Below the pieces are notes generated by a model. It was not told the DNA's origin, did no database searches, and was given only the letters and a program-made list of their open reading frames with translations. 64,000 nt of DNA from JAIBJN01 sp963839745. Lineage in GTDB: Bacteria; Actinomycetota; Thermoleophilia; Gaiellales; Gaiellaceae. Shown here in pieces: positions 17,199 through 25,452 of this stretch. Positions within the stretch are counted from its first letter, which is position 1, and each line of letters starts with the position of its first letter. The translations under genes and the position numbers were made by a program. Location of the stretch: NCBI GenBank assembly GCA_963839745.1, contig CAWIWC010000010.1:186001-250000 (forward strand). Direction: 5' to 3'.

Positions 17199-18296
17199 CT
17201 ACGCGGCGTCGACTGCGCGGGGCAGCTCGGCGAGCTCCACGCGCGTCGTCTCGGGCAGCTCCGATTCCGCCGCCCGCTCGAGCTTCGTCTCGAAGCGCGA
17301 GAGCCGCTTCTCCGAGTCGCCGTACTTCGTCTGCGCGTTCCCGAGGTGCTTCCCGAGCAGGTCGAAGTCGCCCTTGAACTTGTCGAAGTCACGGTTGAGG
17401 TCGGCGACATAGGCCATGACCTCGCGAGCGTGCTCCTCGATCTGCAACCCCTTGAAGCCCTGCGCGAGCGTGAGCAGGTACGTGTAGAAGGAGTTCGGCG
17501 ACACGGGGAACACCCTCCGCTTCTGCGCGTGCTCGACCGGGTTCGCGTCGCCTCCGATCCGGTTGCAGACCAGCTCGTAGTACACGCCCTCGGTGGGCAG
17601 GTACATGAAGGCGAACTCGCACGTGCCTTCCTCGGGTCGGATGTACTTCTCGGCGATCGCGTCGATGTGGCCCTTCACGTCGCGGGCGAACGCTCTGGCA
17701 TGGATCTCGCCCGTCTGATCGTCGCCGGCCTCGACGAAGCGCTGGAAGTTGTCGTGGGGGAACTTGGCGTCGATCGGGATCAGCATGCCGTCGAGCCGGA
17801 TGACGGCGTCGACCCGCTCGCCGCTGCGGAAGCCGTGCTGGAGCGAGAACTTGTCCGCCGGGAGCACGTCGGCAAGCAGCTGCTTGAGCATCAGCTCGCC
17901 GACCCCGCCGCGGGCCTTCGGCGGCCGGAGGAGCTGCTCGAAGCGCTGGAAGTCCTTCGCGCGCTCGTTCATCTGCGCCGTCGCCTCGTCGACCTTCCCG
18001 AGGCGCTCGTGGATCTTCGTGGACGTCTCCGTCATCCCGGCGAGCCTGCCGTCGACCCGGAGGTCGAGCTCCCCGAGGCGGCGGTCGACCTTCGTGTCGA
18101 GCTCGCCGAAGCGCCGGTCCATCGTCTCGGTCATCCCGACAAGCCTGCGGTCGATGTCGGCGTTGCGTCCAGCGAGCTGGTCGGCGCTCTCCGCGCGCAG
18201 GCCTGCGAGCTCGGTGCGAAGCACGCGAACGAGCCAGAATGCGCCGGCCGCGAGGAGGGCGGCCAGGAGCACGAGGATGACAATGGTCCCGGTCAT
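17199..18296 (-). CDS. rmuC: DNA recombination protein RmuC homologue
   Basis: 365 aa. N-terminal TM anchor (TIVILVLLAALLAAGAFWL), then a long coiled coil (about residues 35-130) with three related segments of the form DRRLxGMTETxDRRFGELD, then the RmuC core with the nuclease-like IPIDAKFPHDNFQRF and CEFAFMYLPTEGVYYEL. The family limits inversions and rearrangements in E. coli, and the core belongs to the PD-(D/E)xK superfamily. Start chosen at ATG 18296, right before the TM segment; the in-frame extension to 18503 looks non-coding. It is divergent from the nitrilase gene. Confidence 0.93.
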   Translation of the reverse strand: MTGTIVILVLLAALLAAGAFWLVRVLRTELAGLRAESADQLAGRNADIDRRLVGMTETMDRRFGELDTKVDRRLGELDLRVDGRLAGMTETSTKIHERLGKVDEATAQMNERAKDFQRFEQLLRPPKARGGVGELMLKQLLADVLPADKFSLQHGFRSGERVDAVIRLDGMLIPIDAKFPHDNFQRFVEAGDDQTGEIHARAFARDVKGHIDAIAEKYIRPEEGTCEFAFMYLPTEGVYYELVCNRIGGDANPVEHAQKRRVFPVSPNSFYTYLLTLAQGFKGLQIEEHAREVMAYVADLNRDFDKFKGDFDLLGKHLGNAQTKYGDSEKRLSRFETKLERAAESELPETTRVELAELPRAVDAA

Positions 18297-18486
18297 GGGC
18301 CGACGAACAGTAGAAAGGGCGTCGGACGGCGTCCCGGAAAACCGCTGCTTAAAGCGCCAAATCCGGCGAGCCCGAGGGCTTACCGGATCTGGCATGCGCG
18401 AGCCTATCGGCGGCTCCTCGCAGACCGTCAAGGAATCCGCGACGGAACTCTCGCAAAGAGCATCTTTTTTCGGTAGAACCTCTCTC

Positions 18487-19410
18487 GTGCGTCGTCCCGT
18501 CACCGTCGCGTGCGTCCAGGTTCAGCCCGTCGTGCTCGACCGAGAGGCGACGCTCGAGCGCCTCGCCGAGCGCACCGCGGAGGCGGCGGGCGCCGGCGCT
18601 GAGCTCGTCGTCTTCCCCGAAGCCTTCCTGCCCGCCTATCCCTCGTCGGTCTGGGCCAAGTACCTCGCCGGTTGGGCCGACCCGAAGGCGAAGGCCGCCT
18701 TCGCCCGGCTCGCCCAGGAGTCCGTCGAGGTGCCCGGCCCCGCGGCCGACCGGCTCGGCGACGTCGCCCGCGAGCACGGCGTCTGGCTCGTCACGGGCGT
18801 CACCGAGATCGATCCCGAGCGGCCCGGGACGCTCTACAACACGCTCCTCTACCACGACCCCGAGGGCCGGCTCGCGCTCCACCACCGCAAGCTCGTGCCC
18901 ACGAACCACGAGCGGCTCGTCTGGGGCCCCGGCGACGGGCGCGGCCTCCGTGCGATCGAGACCGGCCTCGGCCGCCTCGGCGGGCTGATCTGCTGGGAGA
19001 ACTACATGCCGCTCGCGCGCTTCGCGCTCTACGAGTCCGGGATCGAGCTCTACGTCGCCTCGACGGCCGACGACTCCGACGCGTGGCAGGCGACGCTCGT
19101 CCACATCGCGCTCGAGTCGCGCGCGTTCGTCATCGCTCCATGCCACTTCCAGCGCGCCGACGCCTACCCGGAGGACTTTCCGCTCCGCGACGCTCTGGAC
19201 GGCGTCGAGATCATCGGCCGCGGGGGCAGCGCGATCCTCGGGCCAGACGGCGCCTACCTGGCCGGGCCGCTCTACGACGAGGAGGGGATCCTGTACGCCG
19301 AGCTCGACCCGGTGCGCCTCCACGAGGAACGACAGCGCTTCGATCCCTCGGGCCACTACCACCGACCCGACATCCTCAAGCTCGAAGTCAGCGCGCCGGC
19401 CGAAGAGTGA
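18487..19410 (+). CDS. Nitrilase-family carbon-nitrogen hydrolase
   Basis: 307 aa. The catalytic Glu-Lys-Cys triad is visible: FPEAFLPAYP, HHRKLVPTNHE and LICWENYMPL. The pattern (PEAFLPAYP, CWENYMPLAR) is that of true nitrilases and cyanide hydratases rather than amidases, so it probably turns an organic nitrile into a carboxylic acid and ammonia. Start GTG 18487 is supported by the N-terminus VTVACVQVQPVVLD, which begins strand 1 of the fold. It is translationally coupled to the class V aminotransferase (GTGA overlap at 19407-19410). Confidence 0.9.
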   Translation: MRRPVTVACVQVQPVVLDREATLERLAERTAEAAGAGAELVVFPEAFLPAYPSSVWAKYLAGWADPKAKAAFARLAQESVEVPGPAADRLGDVAREHGVWLVTGVTEIDPERPGTLYNTLLYHDPEGRLALHHRKLVPTNHERLVWGPGDGRGLRAIETGLGRLGGLICWENYMPLARFALYESGIELYVASTADDSDAWQATLVHIALESRAFVIAPCHFQRADAYPEDFPLRDALDGVEIIGRGGSAILGPDGAYLAGPLYDEEGILYAELDPVRLHEERQRFDPSGHYHRPDILKLEVSAPAEE

Positions 19411-20564
19411 GCGCCGGCCGCTCCGCCCTCGCGCCCCGCAGCGACTTTCCGGTGCTGGAGGAGGTCGTGTACCTGAACACGGGCTCGATCGGGCTCGAGT
19501 CGCTGCCGGTCCAGCGCGCGGGGGAGGAGCTGGGGCGCCAGATCGCCGGACGCGGCACCGTCGGGTTCGACGACGAGATCGAGAAGCGGGTCGGCGACAT
19601 CCCCCGGGCGGCGGCCGCCCGACTTCTCGGGGCCGATCCGGACGACGTCGCAGTCGTCACTCACGCCACGGAGGCGCTGTGCCAGGTGGCGTGGTGGCTG
19701 CGGCCGGGGGAGGGAAAGAACGTCGTGTCCGCCGACCTCGAGTTCCCGAGCGTCACCTATCCCTGGCTGCGGATCGCGCGCGACACCGGCCTCGAGGTGC
19801 GCCTTGCGCCCGCGCTCGACGATCCCGCCTCCTTCTCGCTCGACACGATCGCGGCCGCCGTGGACGAGCACACCGAGGTCATCTGCGTCAGCCATGTCCA
19901 GTACGCGACGGGCCACCGGCTCGATCCTGCGGGCCTCGTCGAGCTGGCGCGCTCGGTCGGCGCCACGCTCGTCCTGGATGCGACCCAGTCGGCCGGTGTC
20001 GTTCCGCTCGACGCTCCCGCGCTCGGCGTCGACGTCATCGTCTCCGCGGGCTACAAGTGGCTCTGCTCGGCTCCCGGCGCGGGCGTCTGCTACCTGCGCC
20101 GCGAGCTCTGGGAGCGGATCGACCCGCTGTTCGTCGGCTGGAAGTCGACCGAGGACGCGTTCGCGTTCGACGCGCGGACGATCCCGCTCGCCAACGCCGC
20201 CCGCCGGCTCGAGTACTCGACACCGTCGTACGCCGCCGGGGCGTCGCTGACGGCGGCCGTCGACTACCTGCTCGACCTCGGGATCGAGAACGCGCTCGAG
20301 CACGACCTCGCACTTGCAGGAGAGCTGCGCGAGGGGCTCGAGCGGCTCGGCGCCGAGATCCTGACCCCGGCCGAGGACGACCGCCGTGCCGGGATCGTGA
20401 TCGCACGCTTCCCGGGCCGTGAAGGGCCCGAGGTGGCCGCCCGGCTCGCCGACGCCGGGGTGATCGTCTCGCCGCGGCTCGGCGCCGTGCGCTTCTCGCT
20501 CCACGTCTTCAACGACTCGACGGACGTCGAGCGGGCCCTGGCGGCGCTGGGAGAGATTCTCTGA
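19407..20564 (+). CDS. Class V aminotransferase (cysteine desulfurase/isopenicillin-N-epimerase-like)
   Basis: PLP enzyme, 385 aa. GTG 19407 overlaps the nitrilase stop. The N-terminus VYLNTGSIGLES resembles the isopenicillin N epimerase/EgtE branch. The PLP-binding elements are THATEAL, LVLDATQSAGVVPLD and the Schiff-base lysine in VSAGYKWLCSAPG (about residue 217). The substrate is not predictable; there is no cysteine loop diagnostic of IscS/SufS desulfurases. It sits between a nitrilase and an EamA exporter in one overlapping operon, which hints at an amino-acid-related pathway with product export. Confidence 0.88.
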   Translation: MSAGRSALAPRSDFPVLEEVVYLNTGSIGLESLPVQRAGEELGRQIAGRGTVGFDDEIEKRVGDIPRAAAARLLGADPDDVAVVTHATEALCQVAWWLRPGEGKNVVSADLEFPSVTYPWLRIARDTGLEVRLAPALDDPASFSLDTIAAAVDEHTEVICVSHVQYATGHRLDPAGLVELARSVGATLVLDATQSAGVVPLDAPALGVDVIVSAGYKWLCSAPGAGVCYLRRELWERIDPLFVGWKSTEDAFAFDARTIPLANAARRLEYSTPSYAAGASLTAAVDYLLDLGIENALEHDLALAGELREGLERLGAEILTPAEDDRRAGIVIARFPGREGPEVAARLADAGVIVSPRLGAVRFSLHVFNDSTDVERALAALGEIL

Positions 20565-21427
20565 GCGCACTCAGACGGCTCGCGGCGGCACCGGCGCCGC
20601 TGCTCGTCCTCGGCGCGGCCCTCTCCGTCCAGTCCGGCGCCGCGCTCGCCACGAGCGCCTTCGACATGGTCGGCCCGCTCGGCTTCGTCTGGATCCGGGT
20701 CGCCCTCGCCGCGGTGATCCTCGTGGCGATCAACTTCGCGGCGCTCCGCCGCACGGGGCGGCTGCCGCTGACCTGGGTGGTCGCGTCGGGGGCGGCCATC
20801 GCCGTGATGAACGGCTGCTTCTACCAGGCGATCGACCGAATCCCGCTCGGCCTCGCGACCACGATCGAGTTCCTCGGCCCGCTCGCGGTGGCGGTCATCG
20901 GCTCGCGCCGTGCGGTCGACTTCCTCTGGGTCGCCCTGGCCGGCGCGGGCGTGGCGCTCCTGGGCAGCCCGAGCGTCGACCTCGACCCCGTGGGGCTCGC
21001 CTGGGCGTTCGGCGCGGCGGTCGCCTGGGCGGCGTACATCCTGCTCGCCAAGCGGATGCTCCAGGACTGGCCGATCGGAACCGGCCTGGCCGTGTCCCTC
21101 GGAGTGGCGGCCGTTCTCCTCGCGCCTTTCGGGATCGCCGGCGGCGGATCGGACCTCGTCGATCCGGCCGTCCTCGTCACGGGGCTGGCCGTGGCCGTGC
21201 TCGGCTCGGTGCTCCCGTTCACGCTCGAGCTCGCCGCGCTGCGCAAGCTCTCCACGGCGACCTTTGGGATCCTGCTCAGCCTGGAGCCCGTCGTGGCCGC
21301 GCTCGTCGGCGCGATTGCCCTGTCGCAGGTGCCGGGCGCCGTCGAGTGGGTCGCGATCCTGTGCGTCGTCGTCGCCTCGGCCGGCGCCAGCCTCGGCGCC
21401 CGCCGGGCGGTCCCGCCCGAGATCTAG
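20561..21427 (+). CDS. EamA/RhtA-like transporter
   Basis: Ten-helix drug/metabolite exporter, about 288 aa from CTG 20561 (CTGA overlap with the aminotransferase stop). ATG 20666 would remove most of the first TM helix (LLVLGAALSVQSGAALA), which is conserved in RhtA-like proteins, and no GTG or TTG lies between; hence the unusual start. Two EamA repeats are seen: residues about 12-145 and 155-285. SVQSGAALATSAFD and VALLGSPSVDLDPVG resemble the threonine/homoserine exporter RhtA. The substrate is probably an amino acid or related compound. The stop overlaps the convergent glycine-rich gene. Confidence 0.85.
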   Translation: MSALRRLAAAPAPLLVLGAALSVQSGAALATSAFDMVGPLGFVWIRVALAAVILVAINFAALRRTGRLPLTWVVASGAAIAVMNGCFYQAIDRIPLGLATTIEFLGPLAVAVIGSRRAVDFLWVALAGAGVALLGSPSVDLDPVGLAWAFGAAVAWAAYILLAKRMLQDWPIGTGLAVSLGVAAVLLAPFGIAGGGSDLVDPAVLVTGLAVAVLGSVLPFTLELAALRKLSTATFGILLSLEPVVAALVGAIALSQVPGAVEWVAILCVVVASAGASLGARRAVPPEI

Positions 21428-22087
21428 GCTCCGCCGCCTCCGCAGCCGCCCCCGCCGCCGGCGTCTCCCCCGGAGAATCCGCCGCCGTCGCCGCCGAACC
21501 ATCCGCCGCCGTCCCCGCCGGTCCCGCCACCGTCGCCGCCGAACGGCCCCTCGAAGGCGCCCGAGCTCCCAGCCTCGTCGGCTCCGGACGTGCGCAGCCC
21601 GTCGAGCTCTTCCGGCGTCCAGTTCTGGCCCGTCGGGGAGGCCCAGCTCCCCGTCCAGCGCGAAGAGGAACGGGATTCCGAGATAGCCGGGCACCATCGG
21701 CTCGCGCTCGGTGGTCAGAAGCGTCCGTCGGAGCGCGGCCGGCATGGCCTCGTCCATCGTCTCCTCCGGGCTGTGGTGCAGGTAGTAGCCGAAGGCCTCG
21801 TCGCAGAAGGATTGGTACTCGCGGGTCATGAGGATGAACTCGTGCCAGGCGACGTCCACGGCCTTCGAGGGCATGCCCAGCGTCTTGCCGTCGGCGTACA
21901 GGCACGCGACGAACCAGGTGCGGAGGCCGTCGAGGACGAGCGAGATCTGCGTCCCGCTCAGGTCGAGGTCGGGATGTGCCTCGAGCTTCTCGCGCAGCGC
22001 CCCCGGGAACGAGTAGCTCTCGATGTAGATCCGGCGCCGTTCGAGCTCGGCTCGCCGGCGCGAGCGTCGGCGGAAGAGCGACAACAT
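21424..22087 (-). CDS. Glycine-rich domain protein with VDxxWHxF motif (frameshifted)
   Basis: Starts at ATG 22087. The core has the pattern SKAVDVAWHEFILMTREY followed by FCDEAFGYYLHH (about residues 75-112), resembling the VDxxWHxHIL motif of glycine-rich domain-containing (DUF1399-like) proteins. The frame breaks at the homopolymer 21635-21638. Removing one base gives TGQNWTPEELDGLRTSG and then a tail of GGDGGG repeats with WFGG and GGGCGGGGA to TAG 21424. The repaired length is 220 aa. The Gly-rich tail with one cysteine is typical of this group. Function unknown in bacteria. Confidence 0.7.
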
Positions 22088-22130
22088 CGTTGTCAGAGGG
22101 TACCCCTGGGCGGCTGTGGCCGAAAGGGCC

Positions 22131-22550
22131 TCAGGCGAGCCGGGTCGAGCCGTCCTCGGCGATCGTCCAGCCGGGGTTGTGGGCGACCTCCCACGGATGG
22201 CCCTCGGTGTCGACGAAGACGCCCGAGTAGCCGCCCCAGAACGTCCGGGCGCCCGGCCTGGCGATCGTCCCGCCCGCCCTCTCGGCCTCCACGAGCACGG
22301 CGTCGACCTCATCCGGTGAGCGGACGTTGTGGGCGAGCGTGACGCCGCCCCAGCCGCCGTTGTCGAGCATGACGCTGTCCTCCGCAAGCTCGGCGCGCCC
22401 CCAGAGGGCGACGATCATTCCGCCCGTCTGGAAGAACACGACGTCGTCGCCGGGCTTCGCGCCGGTCACCCAGCCGAGCGCCTCGTAGAAGGCGCGGGCG
22501 CGCTCGAGGTCGACGACGCCGAGCGTGACGAGGCTGACGCGCTGCTCCAC
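22131..22550 (-). CDS. VOC-superfamily protein (glyoxalase/bleomycin-resistance-like)
   Basis: 139 aa with two paired beta-alpha-beta-beta-beta modules. The N-terminal VTLGVVDLERARAFYEALGW and the C-terminal GVFVDTEGHPWEVAHNPGW are typical of VOC proteins related to glyoxalase I. The first metal-ligand His is replaced (VTLGV), so metal use is uncertain. The ATG is 22550, and the gene is divergent from the DinG-like helicase. Substrate unknown. Confidence 0.85.
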   Translation of the reverse strand: MEQRVSLVTLGVVDLERARAFYEALGWVTGAKPGDDVVFFQTGGMIVALWGRAELAEDSVMLDNGGWGGVTLAHNVRSPDEVDAVLVEAERAGGTIARPGARTFWGGYSGVFVDTEGHPWEVAHNPGWTIAEDGSTRLA

Positions 22551-22623
22551 GGCCGCGACCCTACCATGGCGAACACGTGTTCGCTATGCTGACCGGCGGG
22601 CGTTCTACGCTCAACGACCCCTG

Positions 22624-24498
22624 ATGCGCGCGTTCTTCGGTCCCGGCGGTCGCCTCGCCAGCACGCTTCCCGGCTTCGAGCCGCGGGCGGAGCAGGCTGC
22701 GCTCGCCCAGGAGGTGGCCGACGCCATCGAGCGCGGCGAGCATCTGCTGGCCGAGGCGGGCACGGGCATCGGCAAGAGCCTCGCGTACCTGATCCCCGCC
22801 CTGGCGTCCGGCGAGCGGGTGGTGGTGGCGACGGCGACGAAGGCGCTCCAGGAGCAGCTCCTGACCAAGGACGTGCCGGCCGCCGCGGCGGCGCTCGGCC
22901 GCAAGGTGGACGTGGCGGTGCTGAAGGGCCGCCAGAACTACCTCTGCCGCAAGAGCCTCCACATGCTGGCGATGCCGCTCTTCCGGACGGCCCAGGACGC
23001 GTCCGAGTACGAGCGGCTCCAGGACTGGATCGAGACGACCGAGACCGGCGACCGCGCCGAGCTCTCCTTCGAGCCGAGCGCGAGCCTCTGGGCGGAGCTC
23101 GCCGTCGGCGCCGACCGCTGCGCCGGCCGGCGGTGCCCGATGCTGGCGACGTGCTTCTCGGAGCAGGCCCGAGCGCGGGCCCAGGACGCCGAGCTCGTGA
23201 TCGCCAACCACGCGCTCTACTTCGCCGACCTGGCGCTGCGGGCCAAGACGGGGGACGGGGCGGGCGTCCTCCCCGAGCACGACGCGGTGATCTTCGACGA
23301 GGCGCACCGGCTCGAGGAGGCCGCCGTCGCGTGGTTCGGCGGGCGGGTGTCGCTCGCGGGCCTTCGCCAGCTCCTCCGCGACGTCGAGCGGGCCTGCCGG
23401 GAAGGCCAGAAGCCCGCACCGGCCCGCGCGCTCGCCGAGATCGACCAGCGGGGCGAGGAGCTTCTCTCCGGGCTCGATCCCGGCCGTGGCCGCCGGCGGC
23501 TGACCGAGGCGGACGCCGAGGCCGCGTCCGGTCCCGCGGGCCTGCTCGCGGGGGCACTCGTCAACCTCGCGGACTCGCTCAAGGGCGGGAGCGACGACCT
23601 CGACCAGCTCGCGCGGCGCGCGCTCACGACCGTCGACGACCTCGGAGCCTGTCTCGCCCTCGAGGACGAGGACAGCGTCTCCTGGGCGGAGCAGGGGACC
23701 CTCGCGTGGGCGCCGGTCGACGTCTCGGACGCTCTCAGGGAGGCGCTGTGGGAGCGCCCGGTCGTCTCCGTGCTCGTCTCGGCCACGCTCGAGCCGCGCT
23801 TCCTCCGCCGCAGGCTCGGGCTCGACGAGGCTCGCGAGGTCTCGCTGGCCTCGCCGTTCGACTACCGCGAGCAGACGTTGCTCTATGTCCCGCGCGCGTT
23901 TCCCGAGCCGCGCTCGCAGGGCTACGACGCCCGCCTCGCGGACGAGGTCGCGGCGCTCTGCCGGCTCTCCGAGGGCCGGGCGCTGGTCCTCACGACCTCG
24001 TACCGCGCCCTCGACGAGCTGGCCGACCGCGCCGCGCCGCGCATCCCGTTCCCGGTGCTGATCCAGGGCGACGCGCCGAGGGAGCGCCTCCTGGAGCGCT
24101 TCCGCGATGAGGTCGACACCGTGCTCATGGCCACGCAGACCTTCTGGCAGGGCGTCGACATCCAGGGTGAGTCGCTGTCGCTCCTCGTCATCGACAAGCT
24201 CCCGTTTGCCGCGCCCGGCGATCCGCTCGTGGAGGCGAGGTGCGAGCGCATCTCTCGCGCGGGAGGCGACTGGTTCGCCGACTACGCGCTCCCGACGGCG
24301 ATCCTCCAGCTCCGGCAGGGCTTCGGCCGCCTCGTGCGCGGGCATGCCGACCGCGGGGTCGTCGCCATCCTCGACCCGCGGCTGCGGACGAAGGCGTACG
24401 GCCGCCGCTTCCTGGATGCGCTGCCGCCCGCGCCGCTGGTCGGCGAGCTCGGAGCCGTCGCCGAGTTCCTTGGCGTCGGTGAGCGGGCGACCGCCTGA
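22624..24498 (+). CDS. dinG: DinG-family (XPD-like) ATP-dependent DNA helicase
   Basis: 624 aa SF2 iron-sulfur helicase that unwinds structured or damaged DNA. Start ATG 22624 gives the family N-terminus MRAFFGPGGRLASTLPGFE; longer in-frame forms add unrelated sequence. Walker A AEAGTGIGKSLAYL, DEAH box VIFDEAHRLEEA, SATLEP (motif III region), and motif VI QGFGRLVRGHADRG are intact. Four cysteines for the 4Fe-4S cluster occur at NYLCRKS and in DRCAGRRCPMLATC (about residues 107-180). There is no exonuclease domain, unlike Firmicute DinG. It lies just ahead of the DUF3105 gene (14 nt). Confidence 0.95.
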   Translation: MRAFFGPGGRLASTLPGFEPRAEQAALAQEVADAIERGEHLLAEAGTGIGKSLAYLIPALASGERVVVATATKALQEQLLTKDVPAAAAALGRKVDVAVLKGRQNYLCRKSLHMLAMPLFRTAQDASEYERLQDWIETTETGDRAELSFEPSASLWAELAVGADRCAGRRCPMLATCFSEQARARAQDAELVIANHALYFADLALRAKTGDGAGVLPEHDAVIFDEAHRLEEAAVAWFGGRVSLAGLRQLLRDVERACREGQKPAPARALAEIDQRGEELLSGLDPGRGRRRLTEADAEAASGPAGLLAGALVNLADSLKGGSDDLDQLARRALTTVDDLGACLALEDEDSVSWAEQGTLAWAPVDVSDALREALWERPVVSVLVSATLEPRFLRRRLGLDEAREVSLASPFDYREQTLLYVPRAFPEPRSQGYDARLADEVAALCRLSEGRALVLTTSYRALDELADRAAPRIPFPVLIQGDAPRERLLERFRDEVDTVLMATQTFWQGVDIQGESLSLLVIDKLPFAAPGDPLVEARCERISRAGGDWFADYALPTAILQLRQGFGRLVRGHADRGVVAILDPRLRTKAYGRRFLDALPPAPLVGELGAVAEFLGVGERATA

Positions 24499-24512
24499 TA
24501 CTTTTTTCACCC

Positions 24513-25196
24513 GTGGCCAAGAAAGATCGCGTCCCGACACCGCCGAAGCGACCCGTCCAGGCGCCCAAGGCCTACAAAGCGGAGCACAATCCGCGGCGTG
24601 CTCAGCTGATCTTCATCGTCCTGGCCGCCGTCATCATCATCGCGGCGGCCGCGGTCGGGATCGGCTTCATCATGAGCAGCGGCGGGGGCGACGACGGGGG
24701 CGGCGGCGCGATCGGGGACGAGGGCACGTGCCAGATGGAGACCTTCGAGGCTCTCGAGGCGAGCCACGTGCCGGAGCTGCCGGAGGGCTACGAGTACAAC
24801 TCGGTGCCGGCCACGAGCGGCCTCCACAACTCGCAGACGGCGATCTGGAACCTCTACGACCAGCCCGTCCCGCAGATCAACTACGTGCACAACCTCGAGC
24901 ACGGCGGCCTCGTGATCCAGTACGGCAGCGAGGTGCCCCAGGCCGAGGTGGCAGCGCTCGCGGACTGGTACCAGCAGGACACGCGGGGCGTCATCGTCGC
25001 GCCGCTGAGCGAGGAGATGGAGGAGGAGGACGCGGCGCTCGCCGACAAGATCATCGGCGCTTCCTGGACACACCTGATGCGGTGCACGACGTTCGACGAG
25101 TCCGCTTTCGACGAGTTCAGCGACGACTACCGCGGGCCGCAGGGCGACGCGCCCGAGAAGTTCGAGCTCGACCAGTTACAACAGGGCGGCGGTTAG
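24513..25196 (+). CDS. DUF3105 membrane-anchored protein
   Basis: 227 aa. A basic cytoplasmic tail, one TM helix (LIFIVLAAVIIIAAAAVGIGFIM, about residues 33-55), a Gly/Asp linker, then an extracellular DUF3105 domain with the signature PATSGLHNSQ and YVHNLEHGGLVIQYG, and a Cys pair (C near residue 73 and MRCTTF). Histidines in this signature could bind metal. Common in actinobacteria; function not established. GTG 24513 follows the helicase stop by 14 nt. tRNA-Leu follows. Confidence 0.9.
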   Translation: MAKKDRVPTPPKRPVQAPKAYKAEHNPRRAQLIFIVLAAVIIIAAAAVGIGFIMSSGGGDDGGGGAIGDEGTCQMETFEALEASHVPELPEGYEYNSVPATSGLHNSQTAIWNLYDQPVPQINYVHNLEHGGLVIQYGSEVPQAEVAALADWYQQDTRGVIVAPLSEEMEEEDAALADKIIGASWTHLMRCTTFDESAFDEFSDDYRGPQGDAPEKFELDQLQQGGG

Positions 25197-25223
25197 CCCG
25201 GGCTCCCGCGCCCGGGCACGTGC

Positions 25224-25305
25224 GCCGGGGTGGCGGAACGGTAGACGCGGGGGGCTTAAACCCTCTGCCCGCAAGGGCGTGTGAGTTCGAATCTCACCCC
25301 CGGCA
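25224..25305 (+). tRNA. tRNA-Leu (anticodon TAA)
   Basis: 82 nt. The acceptor stem GCCGGGG/CCCCGGC pairs perfectly. The anticodon loop CTTAAAC gives anticodon TAA (reads UUA/UUG). The long variable arm GCCC-GCAA-GGGC is typical of class II Leu tRNAs. T arm GTGAG-TTCGAAT-CTCAC, discriminator A, CCA not encoded. UUA is rare in such GC-rich genomes, as in Streptomyces, where the bldA tRNA reads it. Confidence 0.96.
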
Positions 25306-25452
25306 CTGGAGAAGAGGTTCCCGGGGATCCGTGATCCCATCCATTCGGCCAGGAATGGCTGAAGACTCTTGGAATCGCGTGCCGAATGCCGCATGCTGAA
25401 GCCGCCAGCAGTCCCGTGCGGCGCGGGACCGAACCTCGGAGGAGAGACTCAG

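Noticed and set aside
18297..18503. N-terminal extension of RmuC
   Set aside because: Low-complexity residues before the TM anchor, no ribosome site, and it would overlap the divergent nitrilase start.
21440..21560. Short GC-rich tandem repeats that could suggest a CRISPR or satellite
   Set aside because: They are the GGDGGG codons of the glycine-rich protein; there are no equal repeats with unique spacers.
25324..25338. GGGATC-CGT-GATCCC hairpin after tRNA-Leu as a terminator
   Set aside because: Only 6 bp and no T-run; not enough to call.
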